This document shows, piece after piece, positions 40,436-49,731 of a stretch of DNA of 64,000 nt. The stretch spans positions 1,984,001 through 2,048,000 of the forward strand of contig NZ_CP147776.1 of NCBI RefSeq assembly GCF_037300705.1, in the 5' to 3' direction. Source of the stretch: Massilia sp. W12. GTDB taxonomy: Bacteria; Pseudomonadota; Gammaproteobacteria; Burkholderiales; Burkholderiaceae_D. Made by a program: the position numbers and the translations under genes. The stretch's first letter is position 1; the number at the start of each line of letters is the position of its first letter. The notes below the pieces were generated by a model that saw only the letters and a list, made by a program, of their open reading frames with translations, did not search any database and had not been told where the DNA came from.

Positions 40436-43033
40436 ATGAGCACGATGACCTCGCGCGCCGCCGGCGCGCATGCTGCGCCAAGGCAGGCCACGCCACAGCG
40501 GCCTGGGCGTGTCCCTGCTATGCGGGCGCTGCGGGCGTTGGGCTTGATGCCCGGAAGCCGGGCGGTATTGCTGTGCGCGTTGCTGCTCTGGCTGGCGCAC
40601 AGCCTGCAAGCCTTGCAAGCCGCCGACGCCTGGTTGCAGCACGTGATCTGGCGCCTGGCGCCGCAGGCCCATCGCAGCCCGCAAGTACTCTTGATTGAAA
40701 TTCCTTACGCGCAATTGCATGCCAGTCTGCCCGCCTTGCCGGCCTTGAGCGCGCAATGGCGCCAGGCGGGGGCGCGGGCGGTGGCGGCGGATCTGCCGGC
40801 GCCGGTGACAGGCGATATCATCCAAGCCGGCGGCGCGGCCGGCAGCCATGCAAGCACCCGGCAATGGTTGGCGCAATTGGCCGGAGTGAGCCAGCAGCAA
40901 GCCCATTTTTTACCCGACCATGCCTACCGCAGCGATGAATTGCCGCGCATCGCCTTGGCGCGCGCGCAGCAAGAAGGAATTCCGTCTGCGCTGCTGCGTG
41001 ATCGCGTGGTGCTGCTCGGCTTGCAAGGCGAAGCCGTCTTGCGCAGCTATGCCTTGCCGGGACAAAGCGCTGCCGTCTCAGCCCTGCAATATCAGGGATT
41101 TCTGCTCGATTCATTGTTGCAACACGGGCGCATCGCGCCAACCGGGGTGTGGGCCAGCGGCGCACTCTTGCTGCTGTGCGGCTTACTCTGCTGCCTGGTG
41201 CTGCAAGGCGTCAGCCTGCGTCTGGCCGGCTGGCTGACCTTGTGCAGCCTGCCATTCTGGCTCGCGCTGGGCGCGCTGCTCTTACTCTGCGCCAAAACCT
41301 GGCTGCCTTTGAGCGCCCTGATTCTGCTGGGTTTTGCCACATCTTTTTGCGTACTGCAAGCGCGCAACCGGCGCGCTGAAATCCATACCCAAAGCCTGAT
41401 CGCCAATCTGTCCGGCAAATTGCAAAGAATGAGCATGCCGCCGGCCCTGATTGAAAGCGATGAGCACTGGCAGTTTTTATTGCGCCTGCTCGATCAAACC
41501 TTGCATGTGCAATGCGCGATTTTGCTGGAAGCCCCGGCCAAGGGCTGGCATCTGCGCGAAGTGCAGGCGCAGGGCTGCGCCCTGGGGGCGATTTCAGAAT
41601 TGCGGCGCGATTACCGCCGCCAGCCTTATGCGCAAGCGCTGCAAAGCGGCGCTTTGCACGAAGTGCGCGATTTCCTGGGCGGCGATTGCGCATCCGCGCG
41701 CCAGTTTGTGTACGCCTTGCAAAATAATGGCGTGGTGCAAGGCTTTCTGGTGTTTGGCGTCGCTGCGCAGCAAGAGCAGCATTTTTTATCGCAGCAGGAT
41801 GCGCTGCAGGCGATTGCCGCGCAAATTGCCGTTTTGCTGTCGCAGCGGCGCGCCTGGCTGGCGCAGCAGGCGCGCGCGAATGCGCCCTGGCGCCAATGGT
41901 TTGCCGATGCGCGCCAGGGCGCCTTGCAGCAATTGCAGCAAGCCGTGGCCGATATGCAAGCGCGCGCCCAGGTATTGGAGCAAAGCCTGCAACAAGCCAG
42001 CCACGCCAGTATTTTGTTTGATGTGTTTGGCCGCGTGCTGTTGATCAATCAAGCCATGCGCGCCCATCTGCAAGAACAAGGCTTGAGTCCGCAAGGGCAG
42101 GGCGCCAGCGGCCTGTTGACCCAATTGGCCGGCAAGAGCCGCGAAGAAGTGCGGCTGGCGATGCAGGATTTGATTTTAGCCCGGCGCGAACTGTTGTGGC
42201 CGCTGGCGGGGCGGCGCAGCCAGGTCTTGCGCGCCAGCGCCTTGCATGCGGCCAAGGCGCGCGCCGATATGCCGTTTGCCCTGGTCGGCATTCAGCTTGA
42301 AATTCTCGATGTCAGCGAATTGGCGTTGCAGCAAGACGCCAGCGCCGAAATCCGGCGCCAGATGTTGCAGCTGCTGCATGACGATCTGCGCAAACTGCCG
42401 GCCTTGGCGCGCAGCGCCATCAGCGCCTTGCAAAGCGGGCAGGGCGCAGCGCGCCAGCTGCAGCTGTGGCAATGGCTGCAGCACAAAACCGAAAATCTTG
42501 CGCGCCTGGAACAGCGTTCGCAATTGCTGCTGGCCTCGGTCGAGCAGGGCGCGTATATCTGCTATCCGCTCGACCTGGCCTTGCAATGCCGCCAGACACT
42601 ACACAATCTGGCCCCGCAACTGCAAGCGCGCAGCTTGACATACGCCATCAAACAGAGCGCTCCGGTGTATGGCTTTGCCCTGCCGCCAGCCTTGCAAACC
42701 TGCTTGCACGCCATGCTCCTGGCCTTGATTGCCGATGCGGCGGAAGAATCGGCATTGCAGATTGAGATCATCAGCGAAGGCGGGCGCGCCGGGCTGCATT
42801 TGCACAACCAGGGTTTTGGCATGCGCAGCAGCCGCTTGCAGCAGGGCATGCAGGGCAATGATCCGGCCTTCGCCGCCCTGCGCAGCGCGCGCGACCAGCT
42901 GGCGCAGTGGGATGGCGCGCTCGAACTCGATTCCGCCCCCGGCAAAGGCAGCCGCGCCAGCCTGTACTTGCAAGCCTTTGATTGGCTGGGCGAGGATGCC
43001 GACAGCCTGTTGGCGCAGATGGCGAAGGCATAA
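40436..43033 (+). CDS. Cluster gene A: CHASE2-GAF-PAS sensor with degenerate kinase end
   Basis: An 865-residue membrane sensor; GGGAG precedes the ATG. One helix (about 42-58) leads to a shortened CHASE2-like periplasmic domain (QVLLIEIPYAQL; ALLRDRVVLLGLQGEAVLRSYALPG; QGFLLDSLLQHG). About three helices follow (240-305), then a GAF-like region (345-475), a coiled coil (480-522) and a PAS domain from about 524. The end resembles a histidine kinase: LLHDDLRKL puts a His at about 648, and GKGSRASLYL mimics the last ATP-lid motif. The N-box Asn and the Asp of the DxGxG box are not found (HNQGFGM instead), so kinase activity is doubtful. It begins the coupled six-gene cluster, 3 bases before gene B. 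No response regulator is nearby. Confidence 0.75.
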   Translation: MSTMTSRAAGAHAAPRQATPQRPGRVPAMRALRALGLMPGSRAVLLCALLLWLAHSLQALQAADAWLQHVIWRLAPQAHRSPQVLLIEIPYAQLHASLPALPALSAQWRQAGARAVAADLPAPVTGDIIQAGGAAGSHASTRQWLAQLAGVSQQQAHFLPDHAYRSDELPRIALARAQQEGIPSALLRDRVVLLGLQGEAVLRSYALPGQSAAVSALQYQGFLLDSLLQHGRIAPTGVWASGALLLLCGLLCCLVLQGVSLRLAGWLTLCSLPFWLALGALLLLCAKTWLPLSALILLGFATSFCVLQARNRRAEIHTQSLIANLSGKLQRMSMPPALIESDEHWQFLLRLLDQTLHVQCAILLEAPAKGWHLREVQAQGCALGAISELRRDYRRQPYAQALQSGALHEVRDFLGGDCASARQFVYALQNNGVVQGFLVFGVAAQQEQHFLSQQDALQAIAAQIAVLLSQRRAWLAQQARANAPWRQWFADARQGALQQLQQAVADMQARAQVLEQSLQQASHASILFDVFGRVLLINQAMRAHLQEQGLSPQGQGASGLLTQLAGKSREEVRLAMQDLILARRELLWPLAGRRSQVLRASALHAAKARADMPFALVGIQLEILDVSELALQQDASAEIRRQMLQLLHDDLRKLPALARSAISALQSGQGAARQLQLWQWLQHKTENLARLEQRSQLLLASVEQGAYICYPLDLALQCRQTLHNLAPQLQARSLTYAIKQSAPVYGFALPPALQTCLHAMLLALIADAAEESALQIEIISEGGRAGLHLHNQGFGMRSSRLQQGMQGNDPAFAALRSARDQLAQWDGALELDSAPGKGSRASLYLQAFDWLGEDADSLLAQMAKA

Positions 43034-43036
43034 GAG

Positions 43037-46000
43037 ATGGATTTCGCCGCCGCTTGGCTCCCCCTGCAGATTTTCCCGCCCGGCGGCCTGGCCAGCTCGG
43101 TGGTGACCACCGTCTGGCTCGGGGTGTGGGTGGTGGCGCTGCTGAATTTGCGTCTGGGCTGGGTCATGTCCGGGCTGATTGTGCCGGGCTATCTCGTGCC
43201 GCTGATGTTGATCAAGCCGCAAGCTGCGCTGGTGGTTTTGCTTGAAGGCGTGCTTACTTATTGGCTGGTGTGGCTGTATTCCGAATGGTTTGCCATGCGC
43301 GTCGGCATGGCGCGCTTTTTTGGGCGCGACCGTTTTTTTGCCCTGGTCTTAATCAGCGTCGCGGTGCGGGTTGTGATGGATGGCTGGCTGTTGCCCATGT
43401 TTGGCGCCTGGCTTAACCGCCAGCCCGGCTGGGAATTTGATTATCAAAACAATTTGCACAGCTTCGGCCTGATCATCTCCGCCCTGGTGGCCAATAATTT
43501 CTGGAAAACCGGCCTGCGGCGCGGCGCTTTGATGATGTGCGTCACCATCGGCGTCACCTGGTTGCTGGTGCGCTTTGTTTTGCTTGAATACAGCAATTTC
43601 TCCCTGGGCAGCGTGGGCTTTTTATATGAAGACATCGCCAGCTCATTTTTGGCCAGTCCCAAGTCGTATATTATTTTGCTGATCACCGCCTATCTGGCCT
43701 CGCGCATGAATTTGCATTATGGCTGGGACTTCAGCGGTATTTTGATTCCCTCCCTGCTTGCGCTGCAGTGGTTTGAACCGCTCAAAATTCTCACATCCTT
43801 TATTGAAGCCGCCTGTATTTTGCTGCTCGCCGAGCTGGTCTTGCGCCTGCCTGTGTTTCAGCGCATCACCATCGAAGGCGCGCGCAAAGTCTTATTGTTT
43901 TTCAATCTGAGTTTTCTCTACAAGCTGGCGCTGGGCTGGGCCGTGGCCTGGCAGTGGCCGCACTTGCAAGTCAGCGATTACTATGGCTTTGGCTATCTGC
44001 TGCCGACCCTGGTGGCGATCAAAATGCATGATAAAAAAATCGTCGCCCGCATGTCGGTGGCGATTGTGCAAACTTCGCTGCTGGCCTCCCTGCTTGCCGC
44101 CGTCACCGGCTTTGCGCTCACCTTGCTGCCATTGAGCGGCGGCTACACTGAGCACAGCGCCGCCATCAGCGCGCCGGCGCGCATCCTGCCGCTGGCCGGC
44201 GATGTGCGGCAAGCGTTGTGGCAGGAAAAGCAGGCCGCTTATCAAAGTCTGATCGCAGAGGGCGGCGCAGCCTGGCGCGCGCCGGATGCGGCGCATATGC
44301 AAGCCTTTGCGCAAGGCCTGCGCCTGTTGCAATCGGCCACGGCAAACAGCAGCGATGCGCAACTCTTGCCCGCCGCCAAACACTTGCAACAAGCGCGCTA
44401 TACGGTGCGGCGCCAGGGCGCTTATCTGCTGTTGACCGAACAAAGCCCGCGCCAATACTGGGGCGCGTATCTGCTGCGGCTTGATGCGCCGGGACAAACC
44501 ATGATCCAAGTCCCGCTCACGGTGGATGAAGCGCCCGCGCTGGAAGCCGGTCTGCACCTGTTCCAACTGCAGCAGGCGCGCTATCTGGCCATCGGCGGCA
44601 GCGCGCGCCAGGCCGGCGCAGACGGGCGCGCCAATCCGCTGCAAGCCGCCAATACCCTGTTCCAAGTCTTTCACCGCACCCTGTCCGGCAATGACACCCT
44701 GCAAGTGCGCAGTCAGGCATCAGCGCAAGCCGGCTTGTGGATCAAGGGCGAACTGCCGCAAGGCGTGCAACTCGGCCTGCTGCAACACGATGCGCCCGGC
44801 CTGCCGGTATGGTGGCGCGCACGCCCAGAGAGCCGCATCAATTTGCAGCGCGACACCATGCACAGCGGCTTTGCCGAATTGCATGTCAGCGCACCGCACC
44901 TGCAGCGCTTGCGCGAACGCGCGCTGGCGGCGCAGCACCCCTTAGGCGCGCTGGCCCCGCTGCTGCAAGTGGAAAGCGGCTTGCCGCCGGAATTGCGCCT
45001 GCCGCCGGCCAGCGCAATTGCCGCCAGCGGCAGCAATGCCTACCGCGCGCCGGGCAGCGCTGAATTGATTTTCCTCGACCGCGAAGTGCTCACCCCGCTG
45101 GTGCAATTAGCGCGCAGCGGCCAGCCGCAAGCCGCGGATGGCGCTTTTGCGCTGCGCCTGCAAAGCGTGCAACAGGCCGCCTGGAGCATGGGTTACCGGG
45201 TGCGCTGGCTGCAAGACGGCGCGCAACATTATCTGGCGCTGCAAGAGCAGGCCGGCGCCGCGCGCTACTGGGGCGGCATACTGCTGCGCGTGCAATCCGG
45301 CCAGCCCTGGCGCAATGTGCTGCTGCAGGCCCCGCGTCCCTATTTTGAAGCCAACAGCCTGGAGCTGGCGGCGCAACTGTTTCACAGCCTGCAGGCCGGC
45401 GGCCTGATCATCGCCGGCGCCAGTCCGCTGGCGAATCAGGATTACAGCGCGGATCTCTTGCTGCCGGCGAATAAGGCGAATCTGATGAATTTGCTGACCC
45501 AGGTGTTTTTGCGCGAACAGGACAAACAAAACTGGCTCTTGCTGCAGGTGCGCGCGCTGAGTGCGCAACCCGGCCAGCAGCTGCCGCCGGCCGATATGGT
45601 GCTGGCCTTGGCTGATGGGGCCAACGCCAGCGCGCAATTAAGCCCGCTGGCGCAAACCGTGCGCCAGGTTTTACAGCAACAGGGACGCAGCGTGCACCTG
45701 GCCGGGGCCGGGGCGCAAGACCTCGCGTTCACGCCCCCGGCCAGCAGCCAGAATCTGTATTTAAGCACGCGCCAGAATAAGGAACTGGCCTTGCTCTGGG
45801 CCACCCCGCAAGCCGGGACCGGCTTGCGCCAGCGCGAAGAGGGCGATTCGCAACATGCGCAAATGCAAGCCCTGGGCATAGCCAGCCGCAACGCCGATCT
45901 GCGCCAACTGCTTGAGACCATGCCGCACGCCAGCCAGGCCCTGCCGGCAGAATTCAAGCGCCAGCTCGACGCCTGGCTGCAAACGCGCGATGTGGTGCGC

Positions 46001-46246
46001 CTGCATCAAGCCATGCGCCAGCAGCCCGATTTGCGCCTGCAATATGTGCTCGACCAGCCCAGCCAGCGCGCGTATCTGCTGATCAGCCGGCAAACCGAGG
46101 CGGGTGAGGCCTGGCTGGCGCTGCTGGATGTGGCCGCGAGCGACCCGCAGCGGGTGCAAATCTATGCGCCGGGACAAAGCATGGCGAGCCAGACGCACAG
46201 ATTTGTGACACACCACAACAGCTGGTGGCTGGCAAGGAGCGAATGA
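43037..46246 (+). CDS. pgsC: Cluster gene B: tandem PgsC/CapC membrane protein with periplasmic extension
   Basis: A 1069-residue protein. Residues 25-185 align along the whole of B. subtilis PgsC (149 residues): SGLIVPGYLVPL, FGRDRFFALVLISVAVR, HSFGLIISALVANNFWKTGL. Residues 218-365 repeat the pattern (GWDFSGILIPSLLAL, GFGYLLPTLVAIKM), giving two fused CapC units. PgsC is the membrane partner of the PgsB synthase in poly-gamma-glutamate production and export. From about residue 370 a large, presumably periplasmic region carries an internal duplication: YWGAYLLRLD near 475 and YWGGILLRVQ near 745, each followed by a long-range match. Such a CapC fusion is new to me. It is one base from gene C. 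Confidence 0.85.
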   Translation: MDFAAAWLPLQIFPPGGLASSVVTTVWLGVWVVALLNLRLGWVMSGLIVPGYLVPLMLIKPQAALVVLLEGVLTYWLVWLYSEWFAMRVGMARFFGRDRFFALVLISVAVRVVMDGWLLPMFGAWLNRQPGWEFDYQNNLHSFGLIISALVANNFWKTGLRRGALMMCVTIGVTWLLVRFVLLEYSNFSLGSVGFLYEDIASSFLASPKSYIILLITAYLASRMNLHYGWDFSGILIPSLLALQWFEPLKILTSFIEAACILLLAELVLRLPVFQRITIEGARKVLLFFNLSFLYKLALGWAVAWQWPHLQVSDYYGFGYLLPTLVAIKMHDKKIVARMSVAIVQTSLLASLLAAVTGFALTLLPLSGGYTEHSAAISAPARILPLAGDVRQALWQEKQAAYQSLIAEGGAAWRAPDAAHMQAFAQGLRLLQSATANSSDAQLLPAAKHLQQARYTVRRQGAYLLLTEQSPRQYWGAYLLRLDAPGQTMIQVPLTVDEAPALEAGLHLFQLQQARYLAIGGSARQAGADGRANPLQAANTLFQVFHRTLSGNDTLQVRSQASAQAGLWIKGELPQGVQLGLLQHDAPGLPVWWRARPESRINLQRDTMHSGFAELHVSAPHLQRLRERALAAQHPLGALAPLLQVESGLPPELRLPPASAIAASGSNAYRAPGSAELIFLDREVLTPLVQLARSGQPQAADGAFALRLQSVQQAAWSMGYRVRWLQDGAQHYLALQEQAGAARYWGGILLRVQSGQPWRNVLLQAPRPYFEANSLELAAQLFHSLQAGGLIIAGASPLANQDYSADLLLPANKANLMNLLTQVFLREQDKQNWLLLQVRALSAQPGQQLPPADMVLALADGANASAQLSPLAQTVRQVLQQQGRSVHLAGAGAQDLAFTPPASSQNLYLSTRQNKELALLWATPQAGTGLRQREEGDSQHAQMQALGIASRNADLRQLLETMPHASQALPAEFKRQLDAWLQTRDVVRLHQAMRQQPDLRLQYVLDQPSQRAYLLISRQTEAGEAWLALLDVAASDPQRVQIYAPGQSMASQTHRFVTHHNSWWLARSE

Positions 46247-46247
46247 G

Positions 46248-48764
46248 ATGCGCATCACAAAAATCATCGGCTGGCTGATGTGCGGCAGCGCGCTGGCGCT
46301 GCTGGCTGTGGCCGGCGCCCAATACGCCGCACAAGGCGCACAGCAGCGCCAGGCCGCCGCCAGCGCGCTCGACCCGGCCCGCCTGAAACTGGCGCAACAC
46401 GCCAAACCGGGACAAGCCTTTATCCTGGCCGATAGCCGCAAGCTGGAATTTGCGGTGCAGCCGGCCCCCTTGCGCCTGGTGACGAATGCGAATGTGCGCG
46501 ACTTGCAGCCGATCCGCCAGGCGCTGCAAGCCGACCCCAGGCGGCGTTGGGAATACAGCTTGCAGCTGGAATTGCTGGACGCCGCCGGGCGCGTGCTGGA
46601 AAGCCGCGCATTGCATATGCAAGCCGGCTTGCAGGAAGTCAAACGGGCTGATGGCAGCATAGGCGGGGCCGCGTTTTATCTGGAAAAAGAGCGTTTTCCG
46701 CTGAGTGCGCAAAGCCTGAATCTGGCGCTGCAAGCCTGGCCGCAAGTCAGCAAACTGCGTCTGCGTTTGAGCGGCCTCGAACCTGAATTGGCCGATATCG
46801 CCTTGCGCCTGTACCAGGCGCGCGCAGACAGCCTGAGCGGCATGGAACAACGCTGGCGCCGCTTATCGGCGCAGCAAAAAGAAGAGCTGGCGCGCGGCAG
46901 CGTGCACCACCAAGCCTTGTTAGAGGAAGAAGAAAAACAAAATCTGCTGCGCAACGCGCATCAAGCCATCGGGCCGCAGGGACAGCCCGGGCGCGACTAC
47001 CAGCTGCGCAATATCTACTTGCTGCACGAAAACGAGGGCGAATTGCAAGCCGCCCCGGCGCTGCCGCCCGGCATGCCGTTTGATGCGCGCCAATATGTCA
47101 CCGTCCCCACGCCGGCGCAGGGCGGCGCACTGCGCCTGGAACTGCAAGCCAATCCGCGCGCGCCGCACAATACAGATACGCGCATCCTGTGGCGCTGGCG
47201 CGGCCCCGGCCTGTATCAGCAAAAACAGGGCGCGCTGGATTGGCCGGCGGCGCACAGCCGGATGCAAGCCAGCCTGCAGCTGGAAGGCGGTTTGCTGGAA
47301 CTGCAGATTCCGCGCGCCGGCCTGCTGCGCGTCTGGCATCAAGCGCCGGGACAGTCCGGCGAGCAGGAAATCACGCCGCCGCACACCTGGCAGCGCGCGT
47401 ATCTGGCGCAAGAGGGACGCAGCCTGACGTTTCCGCTGGCCGAATCTGAACAGCACAGCGGTTTGCGGCTCTCGCTCTACAGCCTGCAGCAAGGCGCGGG
47501 CGCAGCGCAAAGCGCGCATTACGCCATTCTCGACGCCAGCGGCGCCGAATTGGCGCAAGGCGGCTTGACGCTGTCCGCCGCACCCGAACATTACGCCGCC
47601 ATACCCGCTGACTTGAGCGCGGCGCAGCAAGGGCGCTATCTGGGCGAACTACAGCAACGTTATTTGCTCTTGCCGCCGCGCGCGGCCAGCGTGCGCATCA
47701 GCGCCGGCCCCGCCTCCAGCATACTGGCGGCGGCGCACAGCCGGCCCTATGCGCTGGCGCGCGAAGTGCGGGCCCCGGATGATTACTACAGCTTCGACGC
47801 CAAGGGCAAACGGATTCCCGGCTGGTTTGCCCTGACCCCGCAAGACAGCGCCAGCCTGATCGCGCAAGACCGCAGCCGCAGCCTGCTGCTGCAAACCCGT
47901 CCCGCTGAGGTGCGCGAAGACCAGGCGCAAATCCTGGCCGGCGACTACGACTGGCAGGAAGTGCGCCCGCAAGGGGCCTGGCTGGCGCGCCCGATTCTGG
48001 CCGCGCGCGAGCCGGGCAGCCCGTTCCGCCCGGAAATGCTGCCCGTCACCTTCACCCCGCTGGCAGGCGCAGTGCGCCAGACCATCATCGTGCCGGCATG
48101 GCAGGGCCGCCAGCAATTGCAAGCCAGCCTGCTGTGGCTGGGACAGGGCGGCAGCGACATCCGGATCGAGCTTAATGGCCAGCCTTTCTACTCAGGCCGC
48201 CTGCATGGCCCGATGGCCGAACAAGTCTTGCCGCCGATCAGCGCAGGCCGGCACACTCTGCGCGTGCACAGCAGCAACGGCGGGCAGTTTTTGCTCAACC
48301 ACATTCAACCCGGCCCGGGCGCCCTGGTGCGCCGCTTGGCGCAGCGTTTTCAGGGGCAGATCGTGTTTGATTACCAGCGCAGCCAGGCGGTGGCCGAAAC
48401 CTTGAGCTTGCGCGTGTACCAGACTCCCGGCGGACAGGCTGATTTGCGCCTGCGCATCGAAGGCCCGCCCTTGCCGGTCGGCAAACCGCTGGCGGCCTGG
48501 CTGTTTGCCGAACGGGTGGCGCAGATCAAACCCGGGGCCGGGCCGCGCGCGCGCATTTTGGGTGCGGCTGACGAATTAAGCGATGGCGGCCAGAGCCTGT
48601 ATCTGCCATTTCCCGCCGAGGCCCCGGCCGGACGCTATCGCATCCACATCAGCGGCAGCAGCCAAACGCGCTACCTGGCTTTATCACGCCTCAGCGCAGG
48701 ACGCCAGGCGCGCACCGATTTTCATTTTCAAGCCGAATCCAGCCATGAACAACATGCACAATAA
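46248..48764 (+). CDS. Cluster gene C: large periplasmic protein of unknown family
   Basis: An 838-residue protein. The N-terminal hydrophobic segment (IIGWLMCGSALALLAVAGAQ, residues 6-25) is a signal peptide or anchor, so the rest is periplasmic. A charged helical stretch lies near 200-235 (EEEEKQN). The remainder looks like several beta-sandwich modules (ISAGRHTLRVHSSNGGQFLLNHI; LSLRVYQTPGGQADLRLRIEG). I recognise no catalytic motif. Its beta modules resemble those in gene E. As a neighbour of the CapC-like membrane protein and the outer-membrane candidate, it may form part of the periplasmic path or bind polymer (inference). It overlaps gene D by 20 bases. Confidence 0.75.
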   Translation: MRITKIIGWLMCGSALALLAVAGAQYAAQGAQQRQAAASALDPARLKLAQHAKPGQAFILADSRKLEFAVQPAPLRLVTNANVRDLQPIRQALQADPRRRWEYSLQLELLDAAGRVLESRALHMQAGLQEVKRADGSIGGAAFYLEKERFPLSAQSLNLALQAWPQVSKLRLRLSGLEPELADIALRLYQARADSLSGMEQRWRRLSAQQKEELARGSVHHQALLEEEEKQNLLRNAHQAIGPQGQPGRDYQLRNIYLLHENEGELQAAPALPPGMPFDARQYVTVPTPAQGGALRLELQANPRAPHNTDTRILWRWRGPGLYQQKQGALDWPAAHSRMQASLQLEGGLLELQIPRAGLLRVWHQAPGQSGEQEITPPHTWQRAYLAQEGRSLTFPLAESEQHSGLRLSLYSLQQGAGAAQSAHYAILDASGAELAQGGLTLSAAPEHYAAIPADLSAAQQGRYLGELQQRYLLLPPRAASVRISAGPASSILAAAHSRPYALAREVRAPDDYYSFDAKGKRIPGWFALTPQDSASLIAQDRSRSLLLQTRPAEVREDQAQILAGDYDWQEVRPQGAWLARPILAAREPGSPFRPEMLPVTFTPLAGAVRQTIIVPAWQGRQQLQASLLWLGQGGSDIRIELNGQPFYSGRLHGPMAEQVLPPISAGRHTLRVHSSNGGQFLLNHIQPGPGALVRRLAQRFQGQIVFDYQRSQAVAETLSLRVYQTPGGQADLRLRIEGPPLPVGKPLAAWLFAERVAQIKPGAGPRARILGAADELSDGGQSLYLPFPAEAPAGRYRIHISGSSQTRYLALSRLSAGRQARTDFHFQAESSHEQHAQ

Positions 48765-49731
48765 AACCCCCATGCTGATTTGCTTTGCCTTGTGCCCGGC
48801 ATTGCTCGCGCCCCTCTCCGCAGCTTTGGCCGCGCCACTTGCCGCCCCTCTTGCCGCGCCAAGCCAGAGCGCGCCTGGCGCCGCCAGCGCCAGCGCCAGC
48901 GCGCCGGCCCTGTTGCGCCAGATCAAACAAGCCAGCCAGGCGCGCCATTTCAGCGCGCCCGACGCACAGGAAATGGCGCAGGCCGAACGCCTGTTCGCCC
49001 AGCTGTTCGCAGGCGCCGCCTTCAAGCAGGTGCAAAACACAGCGCAAGCCCTGCAAATGGAACTCACGCAGCAGGGCGATTTATGGTTGCTGCAAGAAGC
49101 CGCCGAGGCCCGGCGCGGACGCGGTTTTTACGCATTCCGCAGCAGCGGCCAGACCATCTTGCAAATGCCGCACAGCTTTAAAGATGAAATGACGCGCGAG
49201 ATCGGCGTGCAATTATGCATAGAAGCCGGCGCGGCAGTGCGCGCCGCCGCCTGGAACAGCGTACCGCGCCGCTTTGAAGCCGAAGACGGGACACAAATCA
49301 ATGCCGACCTGGCGCATTTGCCGCACAGCTGGCTGATCGCCTTCACCCGCGCCGCCGCCGCCAGCGGCAAAGCGCAGCGCATCTTGCAACTGCACGGTTT
49401 TGAACAAGGCAAGCGCAAACAAAGCGCGCTGCAAGACGCGGACATGATTTTAAGCGCCGGCCATGCCGCCCCGCCGCCAGCCTTGCGCCAGGCGCGCGCG
49501 GAACTGGCCAAACGCCTGCAGCGCAAGATAGCCCTGTATGGCGAAGATGCGCACGAACTGGGCGCCACCACCAATCAGCAAGCCGCCGCGCTGCGCGCCC
49601 AGCCTGGCTTTGCCGCGCAAATGCAATTTGTGCACATCGAAATGAGCCGCGAATTGCGCGCCGATTTACAAGCGCAAGCCGGATTGCGCGCGCACTGGCT
49701 GGCGGCTTTGCTGGCGCAAGGGGGACAATGA
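48745..49731 (+). CDS. Cluster gene D: secreted enzyme resembling poly-gamma-glutamate hydrolase
   Basis: A 328-residue protein. The ATG at 48745 gives a signal peptide (MNNMHNKTPMLICFALCPALLAPLSAALA); the frame is open further upstream inside gene C, without support. The C-terminal 200 residues show the order of motifs of the phage/YjqB-type gamma-PGA hydrolase (amidase-like zinc fold). These are MPHSFKDEMTREIG (H143, E148), ILQLHGFEQG (H217), ELGATTNQQAAALR and VHIEMSRELR (E299). The last two resemble GTHPNNICNR and VQLEISRGLR of those enzymes. It may cut or release the polymer in the periplasm. The match is from memory and by eye, so the function is tentative. It couples to gene E by ATGA. 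Confidence 0.6.
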   Translation: MNNMHNKTPMLICFALCPALLAPLSAALAAPLAAPLAAPSQSAPGAASASASAPALLRQIKQASQARHFSAPDAQEMAQAERLFAQLFAGAAFKQVQNTAQALQMELTQQGDLWLLQEAAEARRGRGFYAFRSSGQTILQMPHSFKDEMTREIGVQLCIEAGAAVRAAAWNSVPRRFEAEDGTQINADLAHLPHSWLIAFTRAAAASGKAQRILQLHGFEQGKRKQSALQDADMILSAGHAAPPPALRQARAELAKRLQRKIALYGEDAHELGATTNQQAAALRAQPGFAAQMQFVHIEMSRELRADLQAQAGLRAHWLAALLAQGGQ

